This document shows positions 57,548-64,000 of a stretch of 64,000 bases of DNA, one piece after another. Numbering within the stretch: position 1 is the first letter of the stretch; each line of letters opens with the position of its first letter. Position numbers and translations under genes: made by a program. The stretch covers positions 682,001 to 746,000 of the forward strand of contig NZ_CP023696.1 in NCBI RefSeq assembly GCF_008704425.1, given 5' to 3'. The DNA comes from Streptomyces fradiae ATCC 10745 = DSM 40063 (GTDB lineage: Bacteria; Actinomycetota; Actinomycetes; Streptomycetales; Streptomycetaceae). Under the pieces are notes generated by a model, which saw only the letters and a program-made list of their open reading frames with translations, had not been told where the DNA came from and ran no database searches.

Positions 57548-58393
57548 TCAGCCGATGCCGAACGCCCCGCCGGGCGGCTCGGGCGACGGGACGGCGTCCG
57601 CGTCCCGGACGACCGCCGCGCCCCCGGCCAGGCGCGCCAGGGCCGGGCCGTGCTCCACCCGCGCCGGGAAGGCGTCGGCGGCGGCCCGCCTGGCCAGCCG
57701 GTCCGTGCCGAGCGGCGCGTGGGAGGCGACCAGCACCACGTTGCCGAAGCGGCGCCCGCGCAGGACGCCGGGCTCGGCGATCAGCGCCAGCTCCCCGAAC
57801 ACCGCCGCGAGGGTCGCCACCTGGGAGCGCAGGAACGTGAACGGCGCCCCGTCCGCCAGGTTCGCCGCGTACCGGCCGCCCGGCCTCAGCACCCGCTCCA
57901 CCTCGCGCGCGTACTCCAGGGACGTCAGGTGGGCGGGCACCCGCGACCCGCCGAACACGTCGCCGACGACCAGGTCGGCCGAGCGGGCGGGCGCAGCCTC
58001 CAGCCACGCCCGCGCGTCGGCGCCGTGCACCGTGATCCCGGACCCGTCCGGTACGGGCAGGTGCTCGGCGACCAGCGCGAGCAGCCCGCGGTCGGCCTCC
58101 ACGACGTCCTGCCGCGCCCCCGGCCGGGTCGCGGCGACGTACCGGGGCAGGGTCAGCGCGCCGCCCCCGAGGTGCACCACGTCGAGCGGGGCGCCCTCGT
58201 CGGCGGCGGTGTCCACGACGTGGGCGAGGCGCCGCGCGTACTCGAACTCCAGGTGCGCCGGGTCGTCGAGGTCGACGTACGACTGGGGCGCCCCGTCGAC
58301 GGTCAGCAGCCAGGCCCGCTCCCGGTCGATGTCCGGCATGAGCTTGGCGGTGCCGCCGTCGACGGCGCGCAGGACGGGTACGGGCTCGTTCAC
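57548..58393 (-). CDS. Spermidine-synthase-like methyltransferase-fold protein
   Basis: 281 residues from GTG 58393, with GGGAGA about 9 nt upstream. Spermine/spermidine synthase-like Rossmann fold: LLTVDGAPQSYVDLDDPAHLEFEYARRL, VVHLGGGALTLPRYVAATRPGARQDVVEAD, then ARSADLVVGDVFGGSRVPAHLTSLEYAREVERVLRPGGRYAANLAD. The GGGALTLPRY loop and the acidic residue VVEAD bind the nucleoside part. Many such actinobacterial proteins are not true aminopropyltransferases, so the substrate is open. It is downstream of tuf3 on the same strand but 252 bp away. Confidence 0.85.
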   Translation of the reverse strand: MNEPVPVLRAVDGGTAKLMPDIDRERAWLLTVDGAPQSYVDLDDPAHLEFEYARRLAHVVDTAADEGAPLDVVHLGGGALTLPRYVAATRPGARQDVVEADRGLLALVAEHLPVPDGSGITVHGADARAWLEAAPARSADLVVGDVFGGSRVPAHLTSLEYAREVERVLRPGGRYAANLADGAPFTFLRSQVATLAAVFGELALIAEPGVLRGRRFGNVVLVASHAPLGTDRLARRAAADAFPARVEHGPALARLAGGAAVVRDADAVPSPEPPGGAFGIG

Positions 58394-58524
58394 CGCCCCA
58401 TTCTCCCAGCGCCGCCGGACGGGCGGACGGCGGCACCCGCCCACCCGGCGCCGCCACCGCGGCCGCCCCGTCACCACCGCTCCGGCGGACACCGCTCCGG
58501 CCACCGCGGGCCGGTCACCGGGCC

Positions 58525-58580
58525 GCCCCCGTGGTCACCGGGCCCCGGTCGTCACCGGGCCCCGGTGGTCACCGGGGCCC
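58525..58580. repeat. Short repeats and palindromes after tuf3
   Basis: GTCACCGGGCCCCGGT-type units occur three times (from about 58531, 58547 and 58563), each self-complementary (ACCGGGGCCCGGT-like). They may act as a tandem terminator for tuf3. Confidence 0.5.
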
Positions 58581-58645
58581 GGCGGCTCCCACGCCCGGCG
58601 GGCGCCCACGGCACCTCGCCACCGGCGCTCGTCCACGGCGCTCGT

Positions 58646-59821
58646 CTAGAGCACCTCGCCGACCGTGCCCGCGCCGACCGTGCGGCCCCCCTCGCGGATG
58701 GCGAAGCCGAGGCCCGGCTCCAGCGGCACGTCCCTGCCCAGCTCGACGGTCATGGTGACGGTGTCGCCGGGCCGGGCGACGGCGGCCTCCCCCAGGTCGA
58801 CGGCGCCGACCACGTCCGCGGTGCGGATGTAGAACTGCGGCCGGTAGCCGGTCGCCACGGGGGTCGACCGGCCGCCCTCGCGGGCCGACAGCACGTACAC
58901 CCGCGCCGTGAACCGCCGCCGGGGCACGACGCTGCCCGGCTCGGCCACCACGTGGCCGCGGCGCACCGCGTCGCGCGCCACCCCGCGCAGGAGCAGCGCC
59001 ACGTTGTCCCCGGCCTGCGCGCGGTCCATCGGCCTGCCGAAGGTCTCCAGACCGGTGACGACCGTCTCCGTACCGGCGCCCAGCACCTCCACCCGGTCGC
59101 CGACGCGCACGGTGCCGCGCTCGACGGCCCCGGTCACGACGGTGCCCCGCCCGGTGATCGTGAGGACGTTCTCGACGGGCATCAGGAACGGCGCGTCCAC
59201 GTACCGCACCGGCATCGGCACGTACGTGTCGACCGCGTCGAGCAGCGCCTCGATCGACGCCGTCCAGCGCGGGTCGCCCTCCAGCGCCCGCAGCCCCGAG
59301 ACGCGGACCACCGGTGCGGCGTCGCCGCCGTAGCCGTGCGCGGTCAGCAGCTCGCGGACCTCCAGCTCCACCAGGTCGGTCAGCTCGTCGTCACCCGCGT
59401 CGGCCTTGTTCAGGGCGACGACGATGTGGTCGACGCCGACCTGGCGGGCGAGCAGGACGTGCTCGGCGGTCTGCGGCATGATCCCGTCCAGCGCGGAGAC
59501 CACGAGGATGGCCCCGTCGAGCTGGGCGGCGCCCGTGACCATGTTCTTCACGTAGTCGGCATGGCCCGGCATGTCGACGTGGGCGTAGTGCCGGGTGTCG
59601 GTCTCGTACTCGACGTGCGCGATGTTGATGGTGATGCCGCGCCGCGCCTCCTCGGGCGCCCGGTCGATCCGGTCGAAGGCGACGTAGGAGGTGCCGCCGC
59701 CGGAGCGCTCGCTGAGGACCTTGGTGATGGCCGCGGTGAGGGTGGTCTTGCCGTGGTCGACGTGACCCATGGTGCCGATGTTGAGGTGCGGCTTGGTGCG
59801 CACGTAGGCCGTCTTGGACAT
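58646..59821 (-). CDS. tuf3: Elongation factor Tu paralogue (tuf3 type)
   Basis: 391 residues. Domains in order: GTPase (1-200; [22 protein letters not shown]), then beta-barrels 2 and 3 ([39 protein letters not shown]). It differs from the usual Streptomyces EF-Tu1 at many sites: DMPGH instead of DCPGH, SGLRAL instead of [16 protein letters not shown] in the switch I loop. Streptomyces carry such a divergent tuf3 beside the main tuf1, linked elsewhere to stress or antibiotic-resistant EF-Tu forms. The GTPase motifs and aminoacyl-tRNA surface look intact. A leader ORF and hairpin lie upstream. Confidence 0.9.
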   Translation of the reverse strand: MSKTAYVRTKPHLNIGTMGHVDHGKTTLTAAITKVLSERSGGGTSYVAFDRIDRAPEEARRGITINIAHVEYETDTRHYAHVDMPGHADYVKNMVTGAAQLDGAILVVSALDGIMPQTAEHVLLARQVGVDHIVVALNKADAGDDELTDLVELEVRELLTAHGYGGDAAPVVRVSGLRALEGDPRWTASIEALLDAVDTYVPMPVRYVDAPFLMPVENVLTITGRGTVVTGAVERGTVRVGDRVEVLGAGTETVVTGLETFGRPMDRAQAGDNVALLLRGVARDAVRRGHVVAEPGSVVPRRRFTARVYVLSAREGGRSTPVATGYRPQFYIRTADVVGAVDLGEAAVARPGDTVTMTVELGRDVPLEPGLGFAIREGGRTVGAGTVGEVL

Positions 59822-59878
59822 GACGGGGTGGTTCCTTTCCGGAACTCGAAGCGTGAGCGGGGACCCCTCGGCCTTGCC

Positions 59879-59921
59879 GACCCTCCCCCTGCGGGGTCCG
59901 CCGGACGATCCGGGGAGGGTC
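59879..59921 (-). promoter_or_regulatory. Hairpin in tuf3 leader (possible attenuator)
   Basis: GACCCTCCCC pairs with GGGGAGGGTC (10 bp), and GGGTCCGCCGGACGATCC-type pairing is possible inside. It overlaps the stop codon of the 29-codon ORF and lies 58 nt before the tuf3 ATG. It has no T run, so it may be a pause or translation switch rather than a simple terminator. Confidence 0.4.
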
Positions 59922-60009
59922 AGCTTCGGGCGCCGTCCAGGACGATGGCGGCAGCCTTCGGCGCGTCCGCGACGGCGGACGGCGCTGCGAGGAAGGCGTA
60001 CCGGAACAT
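59920..60009 (-). CDS. Possible leader peptide upstream of tuf3
   Basis: 29 codons from ATG 60009 to TGA 59920, starting [20 protein letters not shown] and ending in LDGARS. A weak AGGAT site lies about 9 nt upstream. The TGA lies in the hairpin, so translation of this ORF could open or close that structure. No similar peptide was recognised. It could also be chance. Confidence 0.25.
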   Translation of the reverse strand: MFRYAFLAAPSAVADAPKAAAIVLDGARS

Positions 60010-60205
60010 GCCGACGATCCTGCCGTGGCGGGGCGCCGGCGTCGACCGCTTTTCCGGCGCACCGGCTGCCCGGCGCCGGGTGCGGGAGGGTCCGGACGGG
60101 TGCGGGCCAGGCCGGCTCCCGCGGGTGCGGCGGGGCCTGGCGCGGTCCCGCCGGGTGCGGCGCCCGTCACGGTGGCCGGGACGGGGTGTCGGTTACGCTC
60201 GCCCC

Positions 60206-60922
60206 ATGCTCGAGCCCGCCGTACGGCCGCAGGCCGGTGCCGCCCTGCGCTGCTCCCGCCTCCTCCTGTCGCCCTGGTCGCGGCTGTCGTTGCTGGTGGG
60301 CCTGCTGGCCGTCGCCGGGGCTGTCGTCGTGGCGTACGAGCCGCACCGCCTCCTGGCGGACGGCGGCTGGCCGCCGCAGGTCGGCGGCGCGGGCGCCGTC
60401 GTGCTGTTCGGCCTCGCGTACGGGGTGTGCACCGCCGCGTTCGTGCCGCGCCCCGTGCTGAACCTCGCGTCGGGCGCCCTCTTCGGCACGCAGGCCGGGC
60501 TCGCCGCGGCCGTCGCCGGGACCGTCGTCGGCGCGGGCGTCGCGTTCGCCCTGGGCCGGGCGCTGGGCCGGGACGCGCTGCGCCCGCTGCTGCGCGGGCG
60601 CTGGGTCGAGGCGGCGGACGGTCAGCTCAGCCGCCACGGCTTCCGCTCGACCCTCGCGATCCGCCTGTTCCCCGGCGTGCCGTTCGCCGCCGCCAACTAC
60701 GGGGCGGCCCTCTCCCGGATGCGGTACGCGCCCTTCCTGCTCGGCACGGCTCTGGGCTGCGTACCGAACACGGCGGCCTACGTGGTCGCCGGGAGCGAGG
60801 CGGCCTCGCCGACCTCCCCGGCGTTCCTGGTGTCGGCCGCGTTCATCGCGGTCAGCGTCACCGCGGGGGCCGCCGTCGCGTGGCGCAAGCGGCACCGGCT
60901 GCGGGCGACCGCGACGCCCTGA
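60206..60922 (+). CDS. TVP38/TMEM64 (VTT domain) membrane protein
   Basis: 238 residues from ATG 60206 (MLEPAVRPQAGAALR). Six hydrophobic segments are seen. VTT/SNARE-associated core: FVPRPVLNLASGALFGTQAGLAAAVAGTVVGAGVAFALGRALGR, then FRSTLAIRLFPGVPFAAANYGAALSRMRYAPFLLGTALGCVPNTAAYVVAG. The family shares the DedA fold. It is divergent from tuf3. A lipid-scrambling or membrane-homeostasis role fits the fold, but the sequence alone does not prove it. TTACGCT lies 6 nt upstream, so it may be leaderless. Confidence 0.88.
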   Translation: MLEPAVRPQAGAALRCSRLLLSPWSRLSLLVGLLAVAGAVVVAYEPHRLLADGGWPPQVGGAGAVVLFGLAYGVCTAAFVPRPVLNLASGALFGTQAGLAAAVAGTVVGAGVAFALGRALGRDALRPLLRGRWVEAADGQLSRHGFRSTLAIRLFPGVPFAAANYGAALSRMRYAPFLLGTALGCVPNTAAYVVAGSEAASPTSPAFLVSAAFIAVSVTAGAAVAWRKRHRLRATATP

Positions 60923-61132
60923 ACCCGTCCGGCACCGGCACCCCGCCCCACGGGCCCCGCCCCGGGCGCCGGCCGGCGGGCGGCATGGGCCCCGGGCGCG
61001 GCTGCACCGGGACCACCCGGGGCACCGGCACAGCTCCGCGACACCGGATGATCACCGTCCGTTCACCGGGGGGCGGTACGCTGCACCGACCCAAACGACC
61101 GCACACGCACATTTCGGGACGGCCCTGGCCCC

Positions 61133-62005
61133 ATGAATTGGTTCGAATCGCTCATCCTCGGACTCGTCCAAGGGCTGACGGAGTTCCTCCCGATCTCCTC
61201 CAGTGCCCATCTGCGCCTCACTGCCGCCTTCGCCGGCTGGCACGATCCGGGCGCGGCCTTCACGGCGATCACCCAGATCGGCACCGAGGCGGCCGTCCTC
61301 ATCTACTTCCGCAAGGACATCGCCCGGATCGTCTCGGCGTGGTTCCGTTCGCTGACGGACAAGGCGATGCGCGCCGACCACGACGCCCGCATGGGCTGGC
61401 TGGTGATCGTCGGGTCGATTCCGATCGGCGTACTGGGGGTCACCCTCAAGGATCACATCGAGGGCCCGTTCCGTGACCTTCGGCTGATCGCCACGACCCT
61501 GATCGTGCTCGGCATCGTGCTCGGCGTGGCGGACCGGCTCGCCTCGCGTGCCCGCGAGGGCGGCCGGCACCGGGCGGGGCCCGCCCGCAAGGACCTCACG
61601 GACCTGGGCGTGAAGGACGGCCTGATCTTCGGCTTCTGCCAGGCGATGGCACTGATCCCGGGCGTCTCCCGGTCGGGTGCGACGATCAGCGGCGGTCTGC
61701 TGATGAGCTACAGCCGGGAGGCGGCGGCCCGCTACTCGTTCCTGCTGGCCATCCCCGCGGTGCTCGCCTCGGGCCTGTTCGAGCTGAAGGCGGTCGGCGA
61801 GGGACACGTGGCGTGGGGTCCCACGATCTTCGCCACGGTCGTGGCGTTCGGCGTGGGCTACGCCGTCATCGCGTGGTTCATGAAGTTCATCACCACCAAG
61901 AGCTTCATGCCGTTCGTGGTCTACCGGATAGCGCTGGGCCTGGTGCTGTTCGCGCTGATCTGGCTGGGCGTGCTGAGCCCGGACGCGGGCCAGCCGTCCC
62001 ACTGA
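61133..62005 (+). CDS. uppP: Undecaprenyl-diphosphatase
   Basis: 290 residues from ATG 61133 (MNWFESLILGLVQGLTEFLPISSSAHL). Eight membrane helices are seen. The catalytic segment EFLPISSSAHL (Glu and Ser) and PGVSRSGATISGGLL (PGxSRSG, Arg) are the UppP/BacA signatures. It dephosphorylates C55-PP outside the membrane to recycle the lipid carrier of peptidoglycan synthesis, and raises tolerance to bacitracin. The promoter-like TTCACC (61061) with TACGCT (61077) lies upstream. It ends at a palindromic hairpin (62011-62035). Confidence 0.95.
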   Translation: MNWFESLILGLVQGLTEFLPISSSAHLRLTAAFAGWHDPGAAFTAITQIGTEAAVLIYFRKDIARIVSAWFRSLTDKAMRADHDARMGWLVIVGSIPIGVLGVTLKDHIEGPFRDLRLIATTLIVLGIVLGVADRLASRAREGGRHRAGPARKDLTDLGVKDGLIFGFCQAMALIPGVSRSGATISGGLLMSYSREAAARYSFLLAIPAVLASGLFELKAVGEGHVAWGPTIFATVVAFGVGYAVIAWFMKFITTKSFMPFVVYRIALGLVLFALIWLGVLSPDAGQPSH

Positions 62006-62010
62006 CGGAC

Positions 62011-62035
62011 GGGCCGGCCCGGAGCGGGCCGGCCC
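62011..62035. terminator. Terminator after uppP
   Basis: GGGCCGGCCC occurs twice, 5 nt apart; each copy is self-complementary and the two can pair. It begins 6 bp after the uppP stop. Confidence 0.55.
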
Positions 62036-62121
62036 ACCGGGCGCCGGCGGCAGGCGTGGCGATCGTCACGGTGCGTGGCGGGTCACAGCGGATCGTCCGA
62101 TCTGCCCACTAGTCTGGTCGC

Positions 62122-62304
62122 ATGTCCAAGCCCGCGTTCGACCCCGCCGTGCCCGCCCCCGACGCCGACGCCCTCAACCGGGCCATCCGCGAACTGTGGG
62201 CGCGCTCGGACGGGCGCCTGACGGCGGACGAGCAGCGGATCTACCAGGCGCTCGTCCTGAGGTGGGCCGCCGCGCAGCAGGGCGACGTCGGCACCGCCGC
62301 GTAG
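62122..62304 (+). CDS. Small conserved actinobacterial protein
   Basis: 60 residues from ATG 62122 (MSKPAFDPAVPAPDADALN). Then RAIRELWARSDGRLTADEQRIYQALVLRWAAAQQG, an amphipathic helix-turn-helix-like pair. No Cys, signal or membrane segment. It resembles short conserved hypothetical proteins in Streptomyces. A start without ribosome site suggests leaderless translation. The function is unknown. Confidence 0.7.
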   Translation: MSKPAFDPAVPAPDADALNRAIRELWARSDGRLTADEQRIYQALVLRWAAAQQGDVGTAA

Positions 62305-62410
62305 CGCTCCTTCCCGGTACGCCCACCCCTCCGGTGGCCCGCCGCGCCGTTCCGGCGCCCGGCGCCGCCGTGACCTGCGATCAAGCGGCAGGGGGCGCAC
62401 GCTTGAGGAC

Positions 62411-62626
62411 ATGGCCTGGCAAGCGCCGATCGTCGTGCACCGGCCCACCCCGAGCGGAGGCCGCCGCGTCACCGCGCGCGGTGACATCCTCGGGCTGGCC
62501 CACAACGACGCCGACCTCGTCGAGTTCCTCCGCCGCGCCGGCCTCGACGAGGCCGACATCGACCTGGACGACCCCGCCCTCGTGGAGTGGCGCGGCGGCC
62601 GCGCCCACCAAGGGGAGGCCGCCTGA
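62411..62626 (+). CDS. Small conserved actinobacterial protein
   Basis: 71 residues from ATG 62411, with GAGGA 1 nt upstream. MAWQAPIVVHRPTPSGGRRVTARGDILGLAHNDADLVEFLRRAGL is a conserved-looking start; the tail DIDLDDPALVEWRGGRAHQG is acidic. It is typical of a short Streptomyces family of unknown function. The N-terminal beta strands and following helix suggest a small folded domain. Confidence 0.7.
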   Translation: MAWQAPIVVHRPTPSGGRRVTARGDILGLAHNDADLVEFLRRAGLDEADIDLDDPALVEWRGGRAHQGEAA

Positions 62627-63007
62627 GTAGCCACCGGGACGGCGCGCGGACGGGCGGCCCGCGCGACCGCGCCCTGGGGCCCGTGCCGCCCGCACCACCG
62701 GCGCCCGTTCGGCGCCCGCCGCCCGACGCGCCACCGCCCCGCCGCGACGGCCGCCCACCCGTGCCACCGCGCGGCCGGGCACGCCGTCCACCCGGCCGGC
62801 CCCCACCCGTCCCCCGTCCCGCCCCGCGCGTCCGTGCGGCGGGCGGGGCGGGCCCGGGGCCCGGCGGGCGGGGCGGGCCCGGGGGGCACGGTGGGCGGGG
62901 CGGGCCGGGGGGCGCGGCGGCCTCGTACGCCCGGCGCACTGTCCGTGGAGTGATCTCCTCCGCCACACTGGAGTTCCGGACTCTCCCGGTGAGGAGGCGA
63001 GGCGCGG
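62627..63007. other. GC-rich spacer before lnt with short repeats
   Basis: A unit like GGCGGGGCGGGCCCGGGG recurs about three times at 62840-62915. No gene was seen. The last 60 bp (AGTGATCTCCTCCGCCACACTGGAGTTCC) probably hold the lnt promoter. Confidence 0.45.
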
Positions 63008-64000
63008 ATGCGGTTGCGGGCCGGGCTCGACGAGGTGGCCGCGCGGCCGTGGGCGTCGCGGTGGGGCCGCGGCGCTGCCGCCGTCCTCGCGGGTGCGGTG
63101 CCCGCGCCGGCGTTTCCGGCGCCGTCGCTGTGGTGGCTGGCGTACGTGGCGCTGGTGCCGTGGCTGCTGCTGCTCGCCACCGCGCCGACCGGCCGCCGGG
63201 CGGCGCTGTACGGGTGGCTGGGCGGCACCGGCTTCATGCTGGCCGTCCACCACTGGCTGCTGCCGAACCTGCACGTCTTCATCCTGGTGCTGGCCGCGCT
63301 GCTCGGGCTGCTGTGGGCGCCGTGGGGGTGGCTGGTGCGGTGGGCGTTCGCGGAGGCCCGCCGGTCGCGGGGGCGTGCGCTGCTCGCGTGTGCCGTGGTG
63401 CCCTCGGGGTGGCTGCTGATCGAGGTGGTGCGGTCCTGGGAAGGGCTGGGCGGTCCCTGGGGGCTGCTGGGCGCCGGCCAGTGGCAGGTGGCTCCGGCGC
63501 TGCGGGTCGCGGCGCTGGGCGGGGTGTGGCTGGTGACCCTGCTGGTGGTGGCGGTCAATACGGCGGTGGCCCTGCTCGTGGTGGTCCCGCCCGTGCGCAC
63601 GGCCGCCGTTGTGGCGCTGGGGGTGTGCGGGGTCGCCATGGGCTCGGCGTGGATGTGGGTGCCGCCCCCGGAGACGGTGGGGCGGGTCCGGGTCGGGGTG
63701 GTCCAGCCGGGCGTGATCGGCGGCCCGGACGGGCCCGAGCGGCGGTTCGCGCGCGGCGAGGAGCTGACGCGGACCCTGGCGGGGCGGAAGGTGGACCTGG
63801 TCGTGTGGGGCGAGAGCAGCGTCGGCGCGGACCTGGCGACCCGGCCCGACCTCTCCGCCCGGCTGGCCGCACTCTCCCGCGAGGTCGGGGCGGAGGTGCT
63901 GGTGAACGTGGACGCGCGCCGCTCCGACCTGCCCGGCATCTTCAAGAGCAGCGTCCTGGTGGGCCCGCGGGGCCCGACCGGGGACCGGTACGACAAGATG
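63008..64000 (+). CDS. lnt: Apolipoprotein N-acyltransferase, 3' end outside window
   Basis: 331 residues are visible from ATG 63008, with GGAGG 10 nt upstream; the gene runs off the end. The N-terminal half has about six membrane helices (LWWLAYVALVPWLLLLAT, FILVLAALLGLLWAPWGWLV, VWLVTLLVVAVNTAVALLVV). Then the nitrilase/carbon-nitrogen hydrolase domain begins (VRVGVVQPGVIGG). The catalytic Glu lies in LVVWGESSVGADL; the Lys and Cys of the triad would be beyond the window. Lnt adds the third acyl chain to lipoproteins, as in mycobacteria and Streptomyces. The lipoprotein at 48711 is a possible substrate. Confidence 0.9.
   Translation, partial: MRLRAGLDEVAARPWASRWGRGAAAVLAGAVPAPAFPAPSLWWLAYVALVPWLLLLATAPTGRRAALYGWLGGTGFMLAVHHWLLPNLHVFILVLAALLGLLWAPWGWLVRWAFAEARRSRGRALLACAVVPSGWLLIEVVRSWEGLGGPWGLLGAGQWQVAPALRVAALGGVWLVTLLVVAVNTAVALLVVVPPVRTAAVVALGVCGVAMGSAWMWVPPPETVGRVRVGVVQPGVIGGPDGPERRFARGEELTRTLAGRKVDLVVWGESSVGADLATRPDLSARLAALSREVGAEVLVNVDARRSDLPGIFKSSVLVGPRGPTGDRYDKM

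Larger units (their letters stand above)
59822..60205. other. tuf3 leader and promoter region, next to VTT gene start
   Basis: It holds the tuf3 leader, a possible 29-codon ORF (59920-60009) and a hairpin (59879-59921). Its right end is the promoter side of the 60206 gene. The DNA is otherwise GC-rich. Confidence 0.45.

Overview
The window is chromosomal DNA of a Streptomyces-like high-GC actinomycete. The evidence is very GC-rich DNA with strong third-position GC bias, frequent GTG and TTG starts, several probably leaderless genes, and typical Streptomyces families: a LAL-type LuxR regulator, MocR, ROK and DasR-like GntR regulators, a SpoIIE-type phosphatase, a second divergent EF-Tu, and small conserved actinobacterial proteins. 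No rRNA or tRNA gene was seen.

Host left arm (1-30921). A truncated LAL regulator is followed by a 1.6 kb gene-poor stretch with a 15-bp tandem array. Then come purB and mug (mismatch glycosylase), a ROK regulator, a DasR-like GntR regulator with a dre-like operator, and a divergent EamA exporter/MocR pair. An alpha/beta hydrolase, a large DUF6493-like protein, a membrane-ACT-GNAT fusion and a DUF885 peptidase follow. Next are a divergent rhodanese/Lrp pair, the sbcD-sbcC nuclease operon, and an operon for extracytoplasmic disulfide chemistry (small secreted protein, CPVC membrane protein, DsbA-like, CcdA-like). The arm ends with yigZ, a DUF3291-like protein and a CoA-binding protein.

Integrated element (about 30922-45048). 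A roughly 14.1 kb, lower-GC element of phage ancestry sits in the 3' end of the CoA-binding protein gene. The junctions read directly: the displaced native end of that gene (ATC CCG GCG CTC GGC CTC GGC TGA) lies just beyond the large serine integrase, and both junctions share ATCGAG. The element carries the integrase, a ribbon-helix-helix protein, several small zinc-finger proteins, a TerS-like protein, a tape-measure protein with M23 and lytic-transglycosylase domains, and a WhiJ-like regulatory operon (XRE-DUF5753, DUF6879 and small partners). No portal, capsid, protease or large terminase is present, so it is either a deleted prophage or a satellite-like element. Its non-coding DNA has twin palindromic operators 31 bp apart, a 69-bp interrupted palindrome with iteron-like repeats, and several strong terminators.

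Host right arm (45049-64000). On the minus strand, a SpoIIE/GAF/PAS phosphatase is followed by a XylFGH-like sugar ABC importer. Then come two left-handed-beta-helix proteins (an acetyltransferase and a gamma-carbonic anhydrase-like protein), DedA, a hotdog thioesterase, a Pro/Gln-rich membrane-anchored protein, an MFS exporter, a spermidine-synthase-like protein, a tuf3-type EF-Tu with a possible leader peptide and hairpin, a TVP38/VTT protein, uppP, two small conserved proteins and the start of lnt. Many intergenic gaps hold short GC-rich tandem repeats close to stop codons, apparently a habit of this genome.
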